The notes beneath the pieces were generated by a model. It was not told where the DNA came from, made no database searches, and saw nothing but the letters and a program-made list of their open reading frames with translations. Both the position numbers and the translations under genes were made by a program. From Myxococcus virescens (GTDB lineage: Bacteria; Myxococcota; Myxococcia; Myxococcales; Myxococcaceae), in contig NZ_FNAJ01000005.1 in assembly GCF_900101905.1 (NCBI RefSeq), positions 325,293 through 389,292 of the forward strand: a DNA stretch of 64,000 bases. Reading direction: 5' to 3'. How positions within the stretch are numbered: the stretch's first letter is position 1; every line of letters starts with the position of its first letter. Shown piece after piece: positions 29,317 to 39,799 of the stretch.

Positions 29317-29814
29317 TTAGTGCCGTCCCCGCGCCGCGACGGCGTCCTGGATGAGCCCGGCGAGCAGCATGAGGGACTTCGGATCCTTGCTCGCGCGCAC
29401 GCGCCAAGAGCCGGCGCGGGTATGCAGCACCAGCCGGTACGACTCCTCGGCGAGGACGAGTCGCGCGATGCAGCCGAAGATGACCATGACGACGGCAATC
29501 AACGCCGCCTCGTAGACGCCCTTCGCCGTGCTGCTGGAGACGGACAGCGCGGACAGGGCCGGCAGCCCCACGCTCATGCACAGGCCCAGCGTGGCCAGCA
29601 CGGGAACCATGCGAGGCGTGCGCCGCACCGTCTCCACCCGCTGGACGTCCGCGAGCAGCAGCGTCCTGCCGCGGGCGACGATCCGCTCGGTCGTCACCCG
29701 CAGGCCGGCGTCCTGGAAGAGCGGCACTTCGGAAGGAGCGGGCGGCGCCACGAGCGGGCGGTCCGGAAACGCGGGAGTGGCGGGCACCGCGGACACGGCG
29801 AGAGGCTCAATCAT
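29317..29814 (-). CDS. Two-helix membrane protein, DUF6232-like
   Basis: A 165-residue protein from the ATG at 29814; the frame above it is noise. After a Pro/Ala-rich N-terminus comes VTTERIVARGRTLLLADVQRV, then two hydrophobic helices (about 70-92 and 100-122). A C-terminal EESYRLVLHTRAGSWRV strand pair follows. This pattern matches small DUF6232-type membrane proteins of unknown function. The start overlaps the stop of the pseudo-receiver gene by eight bases, so the two form an operon. Confidence 0.7.
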   Translation of the reverse strand: MIEPLAVSAVPATPAFPDRPLVAPPAPSEVPLFQDAGLRVTTERIVARGRTLLLADVQRVETVRRTPRMVPVLATLGLCMSVGLPALSALSVSSSTAKGVYEAALIAVVMVIFGCIARLVLAEESYRLVLHTRAGSWRVRASKDPKSLMLLAGLIQDAVAARGRH

Positions 29815-30220
29815 GGGGCGACTCGGTGGACGGCGGCACGGCCCCGCCGGGAGAGATGAATACGGAACTCGGATGACCTGGAACGTGGGCCAGCAAGACA
29901 CGGCGCAGCTCACCGAGCGGCCCGCCCAGCGCAAAACAGTCGCGGGCGCCCAGCCGCAGGGCGAGTCCCATCAGCCGCTCATCGGCGAAGGGCACCAGCA
30001 CGATGATGGGCCCCTGGGGCGAAAGCTCCCGGGCGCGCTGAAGCCGACGCTGGAGACTCTCACCGCGCTCGACGTGGACGAGCACGAGGTCCGGACACCC
30101 ACCAGCCGGCGCGTCCGACTCCAGCGCGATGCCCAGCTCGGCCAGCACGTCCATCAGGAGCGAGCTGAGCGACGCATCCCCTCCGAGCAGGAGGGCACGG
30201 GCAATGGACGAGGACTTCAC
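29807..30220 (-). CDS. Receiver-like protein lacking the phospho-acceptor
   Basis: A 137-residue protein with the alternating strand/helix pattern of a receiver (ARALLLGGDASLSSLLMDVL, PDLVLVHV, PIIVLVPFAD, GARDCFALGG). The acidic pocket is replaced by GGD, the acceptor Asp by the VHVERGE stretch, and the conserved Lys is absent. It is therefore either a pseudo-receiver or a diverged paralogue that cannot be phosphorylated. Translation is coupled to the DUF6232-like gene. Its start is 120 bases from the stop of the NtrC gene on the same strand. Confidence 0.65.
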   Translation of the reverse strand: MKSSSIARALLLGGDASLSSLLMDVLAELGIALESDAPAGGCPDLVLVHVERGESLQRRLQRARELSPQGPIIVLVPFADERLMGLALRLGARDCFALGGPLGELRRVLLAHVPGHPSSVFISPGGAVPPSTESPHD

Positions 30221-30342
30221 GTTGCAACATCAAGCAATGCCCATGCCCGCTGTCCCCGCCCTGAGAGCCCGGGCAACGTGCGGGCGAACCGTTGCATCAC
30301 GCCAGACGTCCCTGGCGGATTACCACGGTGTCTCGCGCGCCC

Positions 30343-31690
<1,348 letters not shown>

Positions 31691-31701
<11 letters not shown>

Positions 31702-33799
31702 ACCGCTCCTCCGCGCTGGGCTTCGCGATGGGCCAGAGCACGGTGACGCAGGTGCCCCGGCCCTCCTCGCTCTCCAGCTCCAGCCGGCCACCATGGTTGC
31801 GCACGACGTGAGCCACCATCGTCAGGCCCAGTCCCGTGCCCTGTCCCCGCTTCTTGGTGGTGAAGAAGGGGTCGAATACCTGATTGAGGTGCTCCCGGGG
31901 AATGCCGCAGCCGTCGTCGCGGAGGGTGAGCGCCACCAGGCCCCACGGCTCCGCCTCCGGCACCGCCGCGGACAGCGTCACCTGCCCGCCCTCGCCACAC
32001 GCGTGGCAGGCGTTGAGCGCCAGATTCACCAGCACCTGCTGGAGCTGGTCCGGGTCCGCGGCCAGGGGAGGCAGCGTCTCTGGAACGGTCACCTCGAAGC
32101 GAACCCCGCGCCGCTCCACCTCCATGCGCAGCAGCTCCTGAACGTCCCGGAGCAGGGAGATGAGCGGCACCGGCCGCACCGCCGTGGGCTGGAGGCGCGA
32201 GAAGTCCAGGAGCTGCCGCAGCGTGCGGCTCACCCGGTCGATCTGCTCGATGATGACGGCGATGCCAGGCCCCTGCGGGTGTTCCTTGCCCAGCTTGCCC
32301 AGCACGTACTCCGCGCGCCCGCGCACCACGCCCAGCGGCGTGCCAATCTCATGCGCGATACCGGCGGCGAGCACCCCCACCGTGGCCAGCTTCTCCGCGC
32401 GCAGCAACTGCGTCTCCAGCGCGCGCACGTTGCTCAGGTCCTCCACCACCAGCAAGGTCTGGACCTCCGGGTGGCGCGCCTCCAGCGGCACCGCGTGGAG
32501 ATTGAAACGGCCTTCCTCGCCGAAGAGCACCAGCGTCTCACCCAGGATGCCATGGGCGCGCGACTCGCTCGCGGCGGCCTCCACCAGGGCGCGAATCCGG
32601 GACACCACGGGTGCCGGTGCCTGGGGGAACGCCGTCTCCAACGGCGCGCCGATGGCGTCCGGAGGCATGCGCTCGCGGAGCACCTGGTTCACCGCGCTGA
32701 TGCGCCCGTCCACGGTGAGCGCCAGCACCCCAGAAGGAATGTGGTCGAGAATCTTCTGCGTCTTGTCGTGCAGGTGCGCCAGTTGGTCCGCGTGCTGACG
32801 GCTCTCTCGCAAGGCGGCCGCGCGGCGCTGCGCCAGCACCACGTACACGGCGAACGTCACCAGGAAGAGCGCCACGAGCAGCGCCGCGGCCAGGAGCCGC
32901 CAGATGAGGGCCTGCTGATGCGATCGCAGCGTCGCGGTAGACACCAGCGTGGCCGCGGCCCAATGGCTGCCACCGCGGACGCGGATGGGCGTGAACACGG
33001 CGATGGCATCCGAGCGGCCCAGACCCAATCGCTCGGCCTCCTCCGCGCGCAGCGGCAACGCGCCGCGCTCCCCCTCGCGCATGCGGGCCGCCAGCGTCGT
33101 GAAGCCTGGCACCCAAGCGCCCTCCGTCTCCAGCCGCCGGAACCAGTCCGCCAGGGTGGCGTCGCTGGCGGAGGTCGGCTGGCCATAGGTGCCCAGAAGC
33201 AACAGCCGCGCGTCCGGGTCCGACGTCACGATGCGCAGCGGCGTGAAGAAGGATGTCGTGTCGACGAGCACCGCCACCGCGCCCTCGGGCCGGCCTTGCT
33301 CATCCACGGGCAGCGCCGTGGCCATGACCCGCAGCGAGTCCAAGCCGCCTTCCTCCATGGGAGGTGACAGCGTGACGTCCCCCGGCGGCCGCAGCAGGGC
33401 CCGCCGGGCCGCCTCCGCCATCTGCGCCAGCACGGGCGCTCGCGCCACCTGCTTGCCCATGCGCCGGTCCAACATGCGCAGCCATTCCTTGCCGCTGGCG
33501 TCGTAGGCGATGAGGACCTTGTACTGGCCCACCGCCTCCAACAGGGCCCGCATCTCCCGCCGGTGCTCCGCCAACGTGCCGGGCTGGGACATCAGCTCCC
33601 CGGCGAAGCGCAGGTCCTCCGCCACGTCCTCCAGCGTCTCCGCCACCCCGCGCGTGGCCTCATCCAACTGGGCCTGGCGCTCGACCGCGAACTGGTGCCA
33701 CTGCGCCTCCCGGTTGCGCTCCAACAGGGTGAACACCCCCACGCCCACCGTCGTGAGGGCGACACAGAGCAACAGGATGGGGACGAGCGCGTACCGCAT
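31691..33799 (-). CDS. Membrane sensor histidine kinase with extracytoplasmic domain
   Basis: A 702-residue kinase. The first helix (about 2-24) and second (about 308-332) bracket a large Cache-like extracytoplasmic sensor. A PAS domain follows (about 355-460, IPSGVLALTVDGRISAVN). HisKA has its histidine in GIAHEIGTPLG, and the HATPase domain has NLALNACHAC, DDGCGI and GTGLGLTM boxes. It is the cognate kinase of the overlapping NtrC-class regulator. The start at 33799 lies 153 bases from the divergent aibR gene, so the two promoters share that gap. Confidence 0.92.
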
Positions 33800-33916
33800 G
33801 GCCCGCGGAGTCTAACCGCCAGCCCCTCCCCAACCCCTTGAAATAGCAGGGAAATCAGGAGGCACGCCGGCCCGGGGGCCGACTTTGGCGATTGACACTC
33901 CGCGTCGGGCGCTGCT

Positions 33917-33934
33917 ACCTACCGGTCGGTAGGT
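33917..33934. promoter_or_regulatory. Palindromic operator upstream of aibR (AibR site candidate)
   Basis: ACCTACCGGTCGGTAGGT has perfect 8-bp arms around GT. It lies 18 bases before the aibR start and ahead of the whole aib operon. TetR-family regulators typically bind such dyads, and AibR is known to repress the aib genes and to bind isovaleryl-CoA. Assignment to AibR rests on position and symmetry. Confidence 0.8.
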
Positions 33935-33952
33935 CTCCAGAAGGGAGCAGAC

Positions 33953-34639
33953 GTGACGAACACCGGAGGACGGAAGCCGGACGAGGGCGAGCGCTACCGA
34001 GCCATCCTTGAAACGGCGGCGCGGCTCATCTGTGACCGGGGGTACGAGGGCACGTCGATGCAGGAGATCGCCGCCGCGTGCCGGATGACGAAGGCGGGCC
34101 TCTACCACCACATCCAGAACAAGGAGCAGCTGCTCTTCGCCATCATGAACTACGGGATGGACCTGTTCGAGGAGCAGGTCCTCTCGCGGGTGCAGGACAT
34201 CGCGAATCCGGTGGAGCGGCTGCGCGCGTGCATGCGCCACAACATCCTGCTGGTGACGCGGGGGTGGAGCAAGGAGGTCATCATCATCCTCCACGAGCAC
34301 GCCACGCTCACCGGCGAGACGCGCGCCTTCATCGACGCCCGGAAGAAGAAGTACGTGGACTTCCTGGAGGAGGCCTTTTCGCAGGCCTCGCAGCAGGGCC
34401 TCATCCGCCCCGTGGACCCGACGGTGGGCGCCTTCTCGTTCCTGGGAATGGTGCTGTGGATCTACAAGTGGTTCAAGCCGGACGGGCGCCTCACGGATGA
34501 GCAGATCGCCGACGGCATGGTGGGCATGTTGTTCCCGCCCTTCGCCGCCGCTGGGGACACCGCGGGACAGGCAGGGCCCGCCCCGTTGCGCATGGTGCCA
34601 AGCGCGTCGGCCACCGGCACGGATTCGGAGGGCGCATGA
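33953..34639 (+). CDS. aibR: TetR-family repressor of isovaleryl-CoA synthesis
   Basis: A 228-residue TetR regulator. The N-terminal helix-turn-helix (about 14-62) includes GYEGTSMQEIAAACRMTKAGLYHHIQ split over two helices. The C-terminal helical domain holds the ligand pocket. The GTG at 33953 has GAAGGGAG upstream. Gene order and operator match the M. xanthus aib locus, where AibR binds isovaleryl-CoA and controls the pathway; ligand binding here is inferred from that. The stop overlaps the aibA start as ATGA, so the repressor is co-transcribed with its targets. Confidence 0.9.
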   Translation: MTNTGGRKPDEGERYRAILETAARLICDRGYEGTSMQEIAAACRMTKAGLYHHIQNKEQLLFAIMNYGMDLFEEQVLSRVQDIANPVERLRACMRHNILLVTRGWSKEVIIILHEHATLTGETRAFIDARKKKYVDFLEEAFSQASQQGLIRPVDPTVGAFSFLGMVLWIYKWFKPDGRLTDEQIADGMVGMLFPPFAAAGDTAGQAGPAPLRMVPSASATGTDSEGA

Positions 34640-35433
34640 AGACGGCGCGCTGGTGCTCGCTGGAGGAGGCGGTGGCCTCCATTCCGGATGGCGCGTCGCT
34701 GGCCACCGGCGGCTTCATGCTGGGGCGCGCCCCCATGGCGCTGGTGATGGAGCTCATCGCGCAGGGCAAGCGCGACCTGGGCCTCATCTCCCTCCCCAAC
34801 CCGCTGCCCGCGGAGTTCCTCGTGGCGGGCGGCTGTCTGGGAAGGTTGGAGATTGCCTTCGGCGCGCTGAGCCTCCAGGGCCGCGTGCGCCCCATGCCCT
34901 GCCTCAAGCGAGCCATGGAGCAAGGCACCCTCGCCTGGCGCGAACATGATGGCTACCGCGTCGTCCAGCGGCTGCGCGCCGCGTCCATGGGCCTGCCCTT
35001 CATCCCCGCGCCGGACGCGGACGTGTCCGGGCTGGCGCGGACGGAGCCGCCTCCCACGGTGGAGGACCCCTTCACCGGCCTGCGCGTGGCGGTGGAGCCT
35101 GCTTTCTATCCGGACGTGGCGCTGCTCCACGCGCGCGCCGCGGACGAGCGCGGCAACCTCTACATGGAAGACCCGACCACGGACCTGCTGGTGGCGGGCG
35201 CGGCGAAGCGGGTGATTGCCACGGTGGAGGAGCGGGTGGCGAAGCTGCCTCGCGCCACCCTGCCCGGCTTCCAGGTGGATCGCATCGTCCTGGCGCCCGG
35301 CGGCGCCCTGCCCACCGGCTGCGCCGGGCTCTACCCGCACGACGACGGGATGCTGGCCCGCTACCTGTCTCTGGCGGAGACGGGCCGTGAAGCGGATTTC
35401 CTGGAAACGGTGCTGACGCGGAGGGCGGCATGA
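34636..35433 (+). CDS. aibA: 3-methylglutaconyl-CoA decarboxylase, subunit A (CoA-transferase fold)
   Basis: A 265-residue class I CoA-transferase-like subunit. It starts SLEEAVASIPDGASLATGGF, continues with ADERGNLYMED, and ends with a VDRIVLAPGGALPTG region. In M. xanthus AibA/AibB form a heterodimer that decarboxylates 3-methylglutaconyl-CoA to 3,3-dimethylacrylyl-CoA instead of transferring CoA. The surrounding gene order supports that assignment over glutaconate CoA-transferase. Overlaps aibB by four bases. Confidence 0.9.
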   Translation: MKTARWCSLEEAVASIPDGASLATGGFMLGRAPMALVMELIAQGKRDLGLISLPNPLPAEFLVAGGCLGRLEIAFGALSLQGRVRPMPCLKRAMEQGTLAWREHDGYRVVQRLRAASMGLPFIPAPDADVSGLARTEPPPTVEDPFTGLRVAVEPAFYPDVALLHARAADERGNLYMEDPTTDLLVAGAAKRVIATVEERVAKLPRATLPGFQVDRIVLAPGGALPTGCAGLYPHDDGMLARYLSLAETGREADFLETVLTRRAA

Positions 35434-36170
35434 GCGCGACGCTGGACATCACCCCAGCGGAGACCGTGGTCTCCCTGCTGGCGCGGCAGATTGATGACGG
35501 CGGCGTGGTGGCCACGGGCGTGGCGTCACCGCTGGCCATCCTGGCCATCGCCGTGGCGCGCGCGACGCACGCGCCGGACCTGACGTACCTGGCCTGCGTG
35601 GGCTCGTTGGACCCGGAGATTCCCACGCTGCTGCCCTCCTCCGAGGACCTGGGCTACCTGGATGGCCGGTCCGCGGAAATCACCATTCCGGACCTGTTCG
35701 ACCACGCGCGGCGCGGCCGGGTGGACACCGTCTTCTTCGGCGCGGCCGAGGTGGATGCCGAGGGCCGCACCAACATGACGGCCAGCGGCAGCCTGGACAA
35801 GCCGCGGACGAAGTTCCCCGGCGTGGCGGGCGCCGCGACGCTGCGGCAGTGGGTGCGCCGGCCGGTGCTCCTGGTGCCGCGCCAGTCGCGCCGCAACCTG
35901 GTGCCGGAGGTGCAGGTCGCCACCACGAGAGATCCGCGCCGGCCGGTGACGCTCATCTCCGACCTGGGCGTGTTCGAGCTGGGCGCGTCCGGCGCTCGGC
36001 TGCTCGCGCGACACCCATGGGCCTCGGAAGAGCACATCGCGGAGCGCACGGGCTTCGCCTTCCAGGTCTCCGAAGCGCTGTCCGTCACTTCGCTGCCGGA
36101 TGCCCGCACGGTGGCGGCCATTCGCGCCATCGACCCGCACGGCTACCGCGACGCGCTCGTCGGCGCCTGA
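35430..36170 (+). CDS. aibB: 3-methylglutaconyl-CoA decarboxylase, subunit B (CoA-transferase fold)
   Basis: A 246-residue CoA-transferase-like beta subunit. C56 in TYLACVGSLD occupies the site where true CoA-transferases of this family carry the catalytic glutamate. As I recall, Cys56 of AibB is the catalytic residue reported for the M. xanthus decarboxylase, so the active-site residue and its number both match. The C-terminal half has LISDLGVFELG typical of subunit B. It sits directly between aibA and aibC. Confidence 0.9.
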   Translation: MSATLDITPAETVVSLLARQIDDGGVVATGVASPLAILAIAVARATHAPDLTYLACVGSLDPEIPTLLPSSEDLGYLDGRSAEITIPDLFDHARRGRVDTVFFGAAEVDAEGRTNMTASGSLDKPRTKFPGVAGAATLRQWVRRPVLLVPRQSRRNLVPEVQVATTRDPRRPVTLISDLGVFELGASGARLLARHPWASEEHIAERTGFAFQVSEALSVTSLPDARTVAAIRAIDPHGYRDALVGA

Positions 36171-36217
36171 GCCGGGCCCTTCCCCTTCCACGAATTCAGA
36201 TGCACGGAGGCTCCCAG

Positions 36218-37255
36218 ATGAAAGCCGTCGTACTGCGCAGCTTTGGTGAAGCGGGCAACCTGAAGATGGAGACCGTGCCCATGCCCCGTCCCGGGCGTGG
36301 CGAGGTCCTCCTGCGCGTGCATGCCTGTGGCGTCTGCTACCACGACGTCATCAACCGCCGAGGCAACCTGCCCCGCACCAGCGTGCCCGCGATTCTTGGC
36401 CACGAGGCCGCGGGTGAAGTCATTGAAGTCGGCCCGGACACGCCGGGATGGAAGACGGGCGACCGCGCCGCGACGCTCCAGCGCATGTCGTGTGGCGACT
36501 GTGCCCTGTGCCGCAGCGGCCGAAACAGCCTCTGCAAGACGGACAACCGCTTCTTCGGCGAGGAGCTGGCCGGCGGCTACGCCCAGTTCATGGTGGCCCC
36601 CATCGGCGGCCTGGGCCGGGTGCCCGCGTCGCTGCCCTGGAACGAGGCGGCCACGGTGTGCTGCACCACCGGCACGGCCGTCCACACGGTGCGCACGCGC
36701 GGCAAGGTGCGCGCGGGCGAGACGGTGCTCATCACCGGCGCCAGTGGCGGCGTGGGCCTGTCCTCCGTGCAGCTCGCGCGGCTGGACGGCGCGCGCGTCA
36801 TCGCGGTGACGTCCAGCGAGGCGAAGGTGCAGGCGCTGAAGGAGGCGGGCGCGGACGAGGTCATCGTGTCGCGCGGGCTGGACTTCGCGTCGGACGTCCG
36901 CAAGCGCACCCAGGGCGCGGGCGTGGACGTGGCCGTCGAAATCGTCGGCAGCGCCACGTTCGACCAGACGCTGAAGTCCATGGCGCCCGGAGGCCGCGTG
37001 GTGGTGGTGGGCAACCTGGAGTCGGGGATGGTGCAGCTCAACCCGGGGCTCGTCATCGTCAAGGAGCTGGAGATCCTGGGGGCCTACGCCACCACGCAGG
37101 CGGAGCTGGATGAAGCCCTGCGCCTGACGGCCACCGGCGGCGTGCGGCAGTTCGTGACGGACGCGGTGCCCCTGGCCGAGGCCGCGAAGGCCCACTTCCG
37201 GCTGGAGAACCGCGAGGTGGCGGGCCGGCTGGTGCTGGTGCCCCCCGAGGCGTGA
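36218..37255 (+). CDS. aibC: Zn-dependent MDR reductase of the isovaleryl-CoA pathway
   Basis: A 345-residue medium-chain dehydrogenase/reductase. Catalytic zinc residues lie in CGVCYHD (about 38-44) and GHEAAGE (about 62-68). A structural four-cysteine lobe (CGDCALCRSGRNSLC, about 92-106) is also present. The nucleotide-binding motif is TGASGGVGLSS (about 172-182). AibC reduces 3,3-dimethylacrylyl-CoA to isovaleryl-CoA in M. xanthus. The ATG at 36218 has GGAGG upstream. A gap of 47 bases follows aibB. Confidence 0.9.
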   Translation: MKAVVLRSFGEAGNLKMETVPMPRPGRGEVLLRVHACGVCYHDVINRRGNLPRTSVPAILGHEAAGEVIEVGPDTPGWKTGDRAATLQRMSCGDCALCRSGRNSLCKTDNRFFGEELAGGYAQFMVAPIGGLGRVPASLPWNEAATVCCTTGTAVHTVRTRGKVRAGETVLITGASGGVGLSSVQLARLDGARVIAVTSSEAKVQALKEAGADEVIVSRGLDFASDVRKRTQGAGVDVAVEIVGSATFDQTLKSMAPGGRVVVVGNLESGMVQLNPGLVIVKELEILGAYATTQAELDEALRLTATGGVRQFVTDAVPLAEAAKAHFRLENREVAGRLVLVPPEA

Positions 37256-37304
37256 GCGAAGCGGCGGCTGGAATCCAGAGCACGACAAGGAATCGAGGAG
37301 TCCG

Positions 37305-38561
37305 ATGAAGAAGCGCGTGGGAATCGAAGCGTTGGCGGTCGCGGTGCCGTCCCGGTACGTGGACATCGAAGACCTGGCCCGGGCACGGGGCGTGGACCCG
37401 GCCAAGTACACGGCGGGCCTGGGCGCCAGGGAGATGGCCGTCACCGACCCCGGCGAAGACACCGTGGCCCTGGCGGCCACCGCGGCGGCCCGCCTCATCC
37501 GTCAGCAGGACGTGGACCCGTCCCGCATCGGCATGCTGGTGGTGGGCACGGAGACGGGCATCGACCACTCGAAGCCCGTCGCCTCGCACGTGCAGGGCCT
37601 GCTGAAGCTGCCGCGCACCATGCGGACCTATGACACGCAGCACGCGTGTTACGGCGGCACCGCCGGGTTGATGGCGGCGGTGGAGTGGATTGCGTCCGGC
37701 GCGGGCGCGGGCAAGGTGGCCGTGGTGGTGTGTTCGGACATCGCGCGCTACGGCCTGCACACCGCGGGCGAGCCCACCCAGGGCGGCGGCGCGGTGGCGC
37801 TGCTGGTCTCCGAGCAACCCGACCTGCTCGCCATGGACGTGGGCCTCAACGGCGTGTGCACCATGGACGTGTATGACTTCTGGCGGCCCGTGGGCCGGCG
37901 AGAGGCGCTGGTGGACGGGCACTACTCCATCACCTGCTACCTGGAGGCCCTGTCCGGCGCCTACCGGGGCTGGCGCGAGAAGGCCCTGGCGGCGGGCCTG
38001 GTCCGCTGGTCGGACACACTGCCCGGCGAACAGCTGGCGCGCATCGCCTACCACGTGCCCTTCTGCAAGATGGCCCGGAAGGCGCACACCCAGCTGCGCC
38101 TGTGCGACCTGGAGGACGCGGCGGACGCGGCGGCTTCGACGCCGGAGTCGCGGGAGGCGCGGGCGAAGTCGGCCGCCAGCTATGACGCCCAGGTGGCGAC
38201 TTCATTGGGACTCAACGCGCGCATCGGCAACGTGTACACCGCGTCCCTCTACCTGGCGCTGGCGGGCCTGCTGCACCGCGAGGCCGGCGTGCTGGCGGGA
38301 CAGCGCCTGGGCCTGCTCTCCTACGGCAGCGGCTGCGCGGCCGAATTCTACTCCGGCACGGTGGGCGAGAAGGCGGCCGAGCGGATGGCGAAGGCGGACC
38401 TGGAGGCGGTGCTCGCCCGGCGCGAGCGCGTCTCCATCGAGGAATACGAGCGCCTGATGAAGCTGCCGGCGGATGCACCCGAGGCCGTGGCCCCGTCGCC
38501 CGGTGCCTTCCGGCTGACGGAGATTCGCGACCACCGCCGTCAGTACGCCGAAGGGAACTGA
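37305..38561 (+). CDS. mvaS: Hydroxymethylglutaryl-CoA synthase
   Basis: A 418-residue thiolase-fold enzyme. The catalytic Cys is in TQHACYGGTAGL (about 113) and the active-site His in YHVPFCKMARKAH (about 248). A glycine-rich LLSYGSGCAAEFY lies near the C-terminus. It condenses acetoacetyl-CoA and acetyl-CoA to HMG-CoA, which feeds both the mevalonate route and the aib branch towards isovaleryl-CoA. Last gene of the aib operon, 49 bases after aibC, with a hairpin terminator beyond it. Confidence 0.95.
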   Translation: MKKRVGIEALAVAVPSRYVDIEDLARARGVDPAKYTAGLGAREMAVTDPGEDTVALAATAAARLIRQQDVDPSRIGMLVVGTETGIDHSKPVASHVQGLLKLPRTMRTYDTQHACYGGTAGLMAAVEWIASGAGAGKVAVVVCSDIARYGLHTAGEPTQGGGAVALLVSEQPDLLAMDVGLNGVCTMDVYDFWRPVGRREALVDGHYSITCYLEALSGAYRGWREKALAAGLVRWSDTLPGEQLARIAYHVPFCKMARKAHTQLRLCDLEDAADAAASTPESREARAKSAASYDAQVATSLGLNARIGNVYTASLYLALAGLLHREAGVLAGQRLGLLSYGSGCAAEFYSGTVGEKAAERMAKADLEAVLARRERVSIEEYERLMKLPADAPEAVAPSPGAFRLTEIRDHRRQYAEGN

Positions 38562-38596
38562 CGCAGGGCGCCGGGCGCCCATCCCAGACGCGAGGC

Positions 38597-38624
38597 GAGG
38601 CACCGGCAGGCTCCCCGGTGCCTC
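38597..38624 (+). terminator. Terminator of the aib-mvaS operon
   Basis: A 10-bp perfect stem GAGGCACCGG / CCGGTGCCTC with an 8-base loop, 36 bases after the mvaS stop and followed by a short pyrimidine run. Confidence 0.65.
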
Positions 38625-38705
38625 CCCTTCTGCCGCCGTCTCCCTACCGTGAATCCCTGAACCCCTGCCTCGACGAACGAGGCACGGCTGAAAGGAGACG
38701 GAATC

Positions 38706-39194
38706 ATGGCGGACCTACCTGCCCGCAGAGGCGGAGGCATGCTGGGAGCCCCACGCGGCTGGGACCCCTTCGAGCGCATGCAGGAGCTCCTGGGATTCGA
38801 CCTCGGTCGGATGCTCGGCCCCCAGGGCACACGGGAAGGCGGCTTCGTGCCCGACTTCGAGGTGAAGGAGACCCAGGATGCCTTCATCTTCAAGGCCGAT
38901 GTCCCCGGCGTGGAAGAGAAGGACCTGGAAATCACCCTCGCGGAGAACCGGCTCACCATCAGCGGCAAGCGAGAAGAAGAGCGCCGCGACGAAAGTGACC
39001 GCTACTACGCCTACGAGCGCAACTATGGCTCGTTCAGCCGAACCTTCACGCTCCCCCGAGGCGTGAATGCCGACGACGTCCAGGCGGACTTCAAGAGTGG
39101 CGTCCTCAACGTGCGCATCCCCAAGAAGTCCGAGGAACAGCCCAAGCGCATCAAGGTCGGCGGTGGCGAACGCAGTGACAAGGCGAAGGCCTGA
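38706..39194 (+). CDS. Hsp20/alpha-crystallin small heat-shock protein, SP21-like
   Basis: A 162-residue chaperone. The alpha-crystallin domain (about 45-145) has FKADVPGVEEKDLEI, a SGKREEER strand and the closing GVLNVRIPKK motif. The N-terminus WDPFERMQELLGFD resembles Stigmatella SP21 (HspA), a spore-associated protein. The ribosome binding site GAAAGGAGACGG is strong. It stands alone after the aib terminator and probably binds unfolding proteins under heat stress or during development. Confidence 0.93.
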   Translation: MADLPARRGGGMLGAPRGWDPFERMQELLGFDLGRMLGPQGTREGGFVPDFEVKETQDAFIFKADVPGVEEKDLEITLAENRLTISGKREEERRDESDRYYAYERNYGSFSRTFTLPRGVNADDVQADFKSGVLNVRIPKKSEEQPKRIKVGGGERSDKAKA

Positions 39195-39280
39195 GGCACC
39201 GGGAGGGGCGCACGGGAGAAGCCGACCGTGTTATGGGACTTGGCACGACAACCGGCTTTTCCCGAAAGAAGGCTCCCTAA

Positions 39281-39796
39281 ATGATGCGCCGCGCCCTTCC
39301 CCTTTCCTCCCTGGCCACCCTCCTCCTGCTGGCGTCCGCGTGCGCGACCCCGGGCACGACGCCAGCGGAGGCGGACATCCTCCAGCTCGTGAATGATCAG
39401 ACGGAGGCCTGGAACCGCCAGGACGCGGTGGCCTGGTCCAAGGACTTCGCCCCGGACGCAGCCTTCATCAACATCGTGGGCACCGTCTTCGAAGGCCGCG
39501 ATGAAATCCAGGAGCGCCACGCGGGCATCTTCGCCACCATCTTCAAGGGCAGCCAGAGCCAGGTCACCGTGCGCAAGGTCCAGTTCATCCAGGATGACCT
39601 GGCCATTGTCGACACCATACACGAGGTGACGGGCCATCCCAGCCTGCCCCCCGGCGTCCAGGACACCGAGCCCGGCCTGCTGCGCACGCAGATGCGGTAC
39701 GTGATGAAGCACGTGAACGGGCAGTGGCAGATCCTGGCCGGCCAGAACACGGACGTGAAGCCCAGGCCCCAGGCGGCCGCCCCCCAGATGCCCTGA
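39281..39796 (+). CDS. SnoaL/DUF4440-like lipoprotein
   Basis: A 171-residue protein with a lipoprotein signal (LLLLASAC, lipid Cys about 21). A DUF4440/SgcJ-type fold follows (about 30-160: DQTEAWNRQDAVAWSKDFAPDAAFIN and GRDEIQERHAGIF in two parts). This cone-shaped fold is used by ketosteroid-isomerase-like enzymes and binding proteins. No catalytic residues can be fixed, so the substrate is unknown. It is a single gene, convergent with the P-type ATPase. Confidence 0.82.
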   Translation: MMRRALPLSSLATLLLLASACATPGTTPAEADILQLVNDQTEAWNRQDAVAWSKDFAPDAAFINIVGTVFEGRDEIQERHAGIFATIFKGSQSQVTVRKVQFIQDDLAIVDTIHEVTGHPSLPPGVQDTEPGLLRTQMRYVMKHVNGQWQILAGQNTDVKPRPQAAAPQMP

Positions 39797-39799
39797 TGC

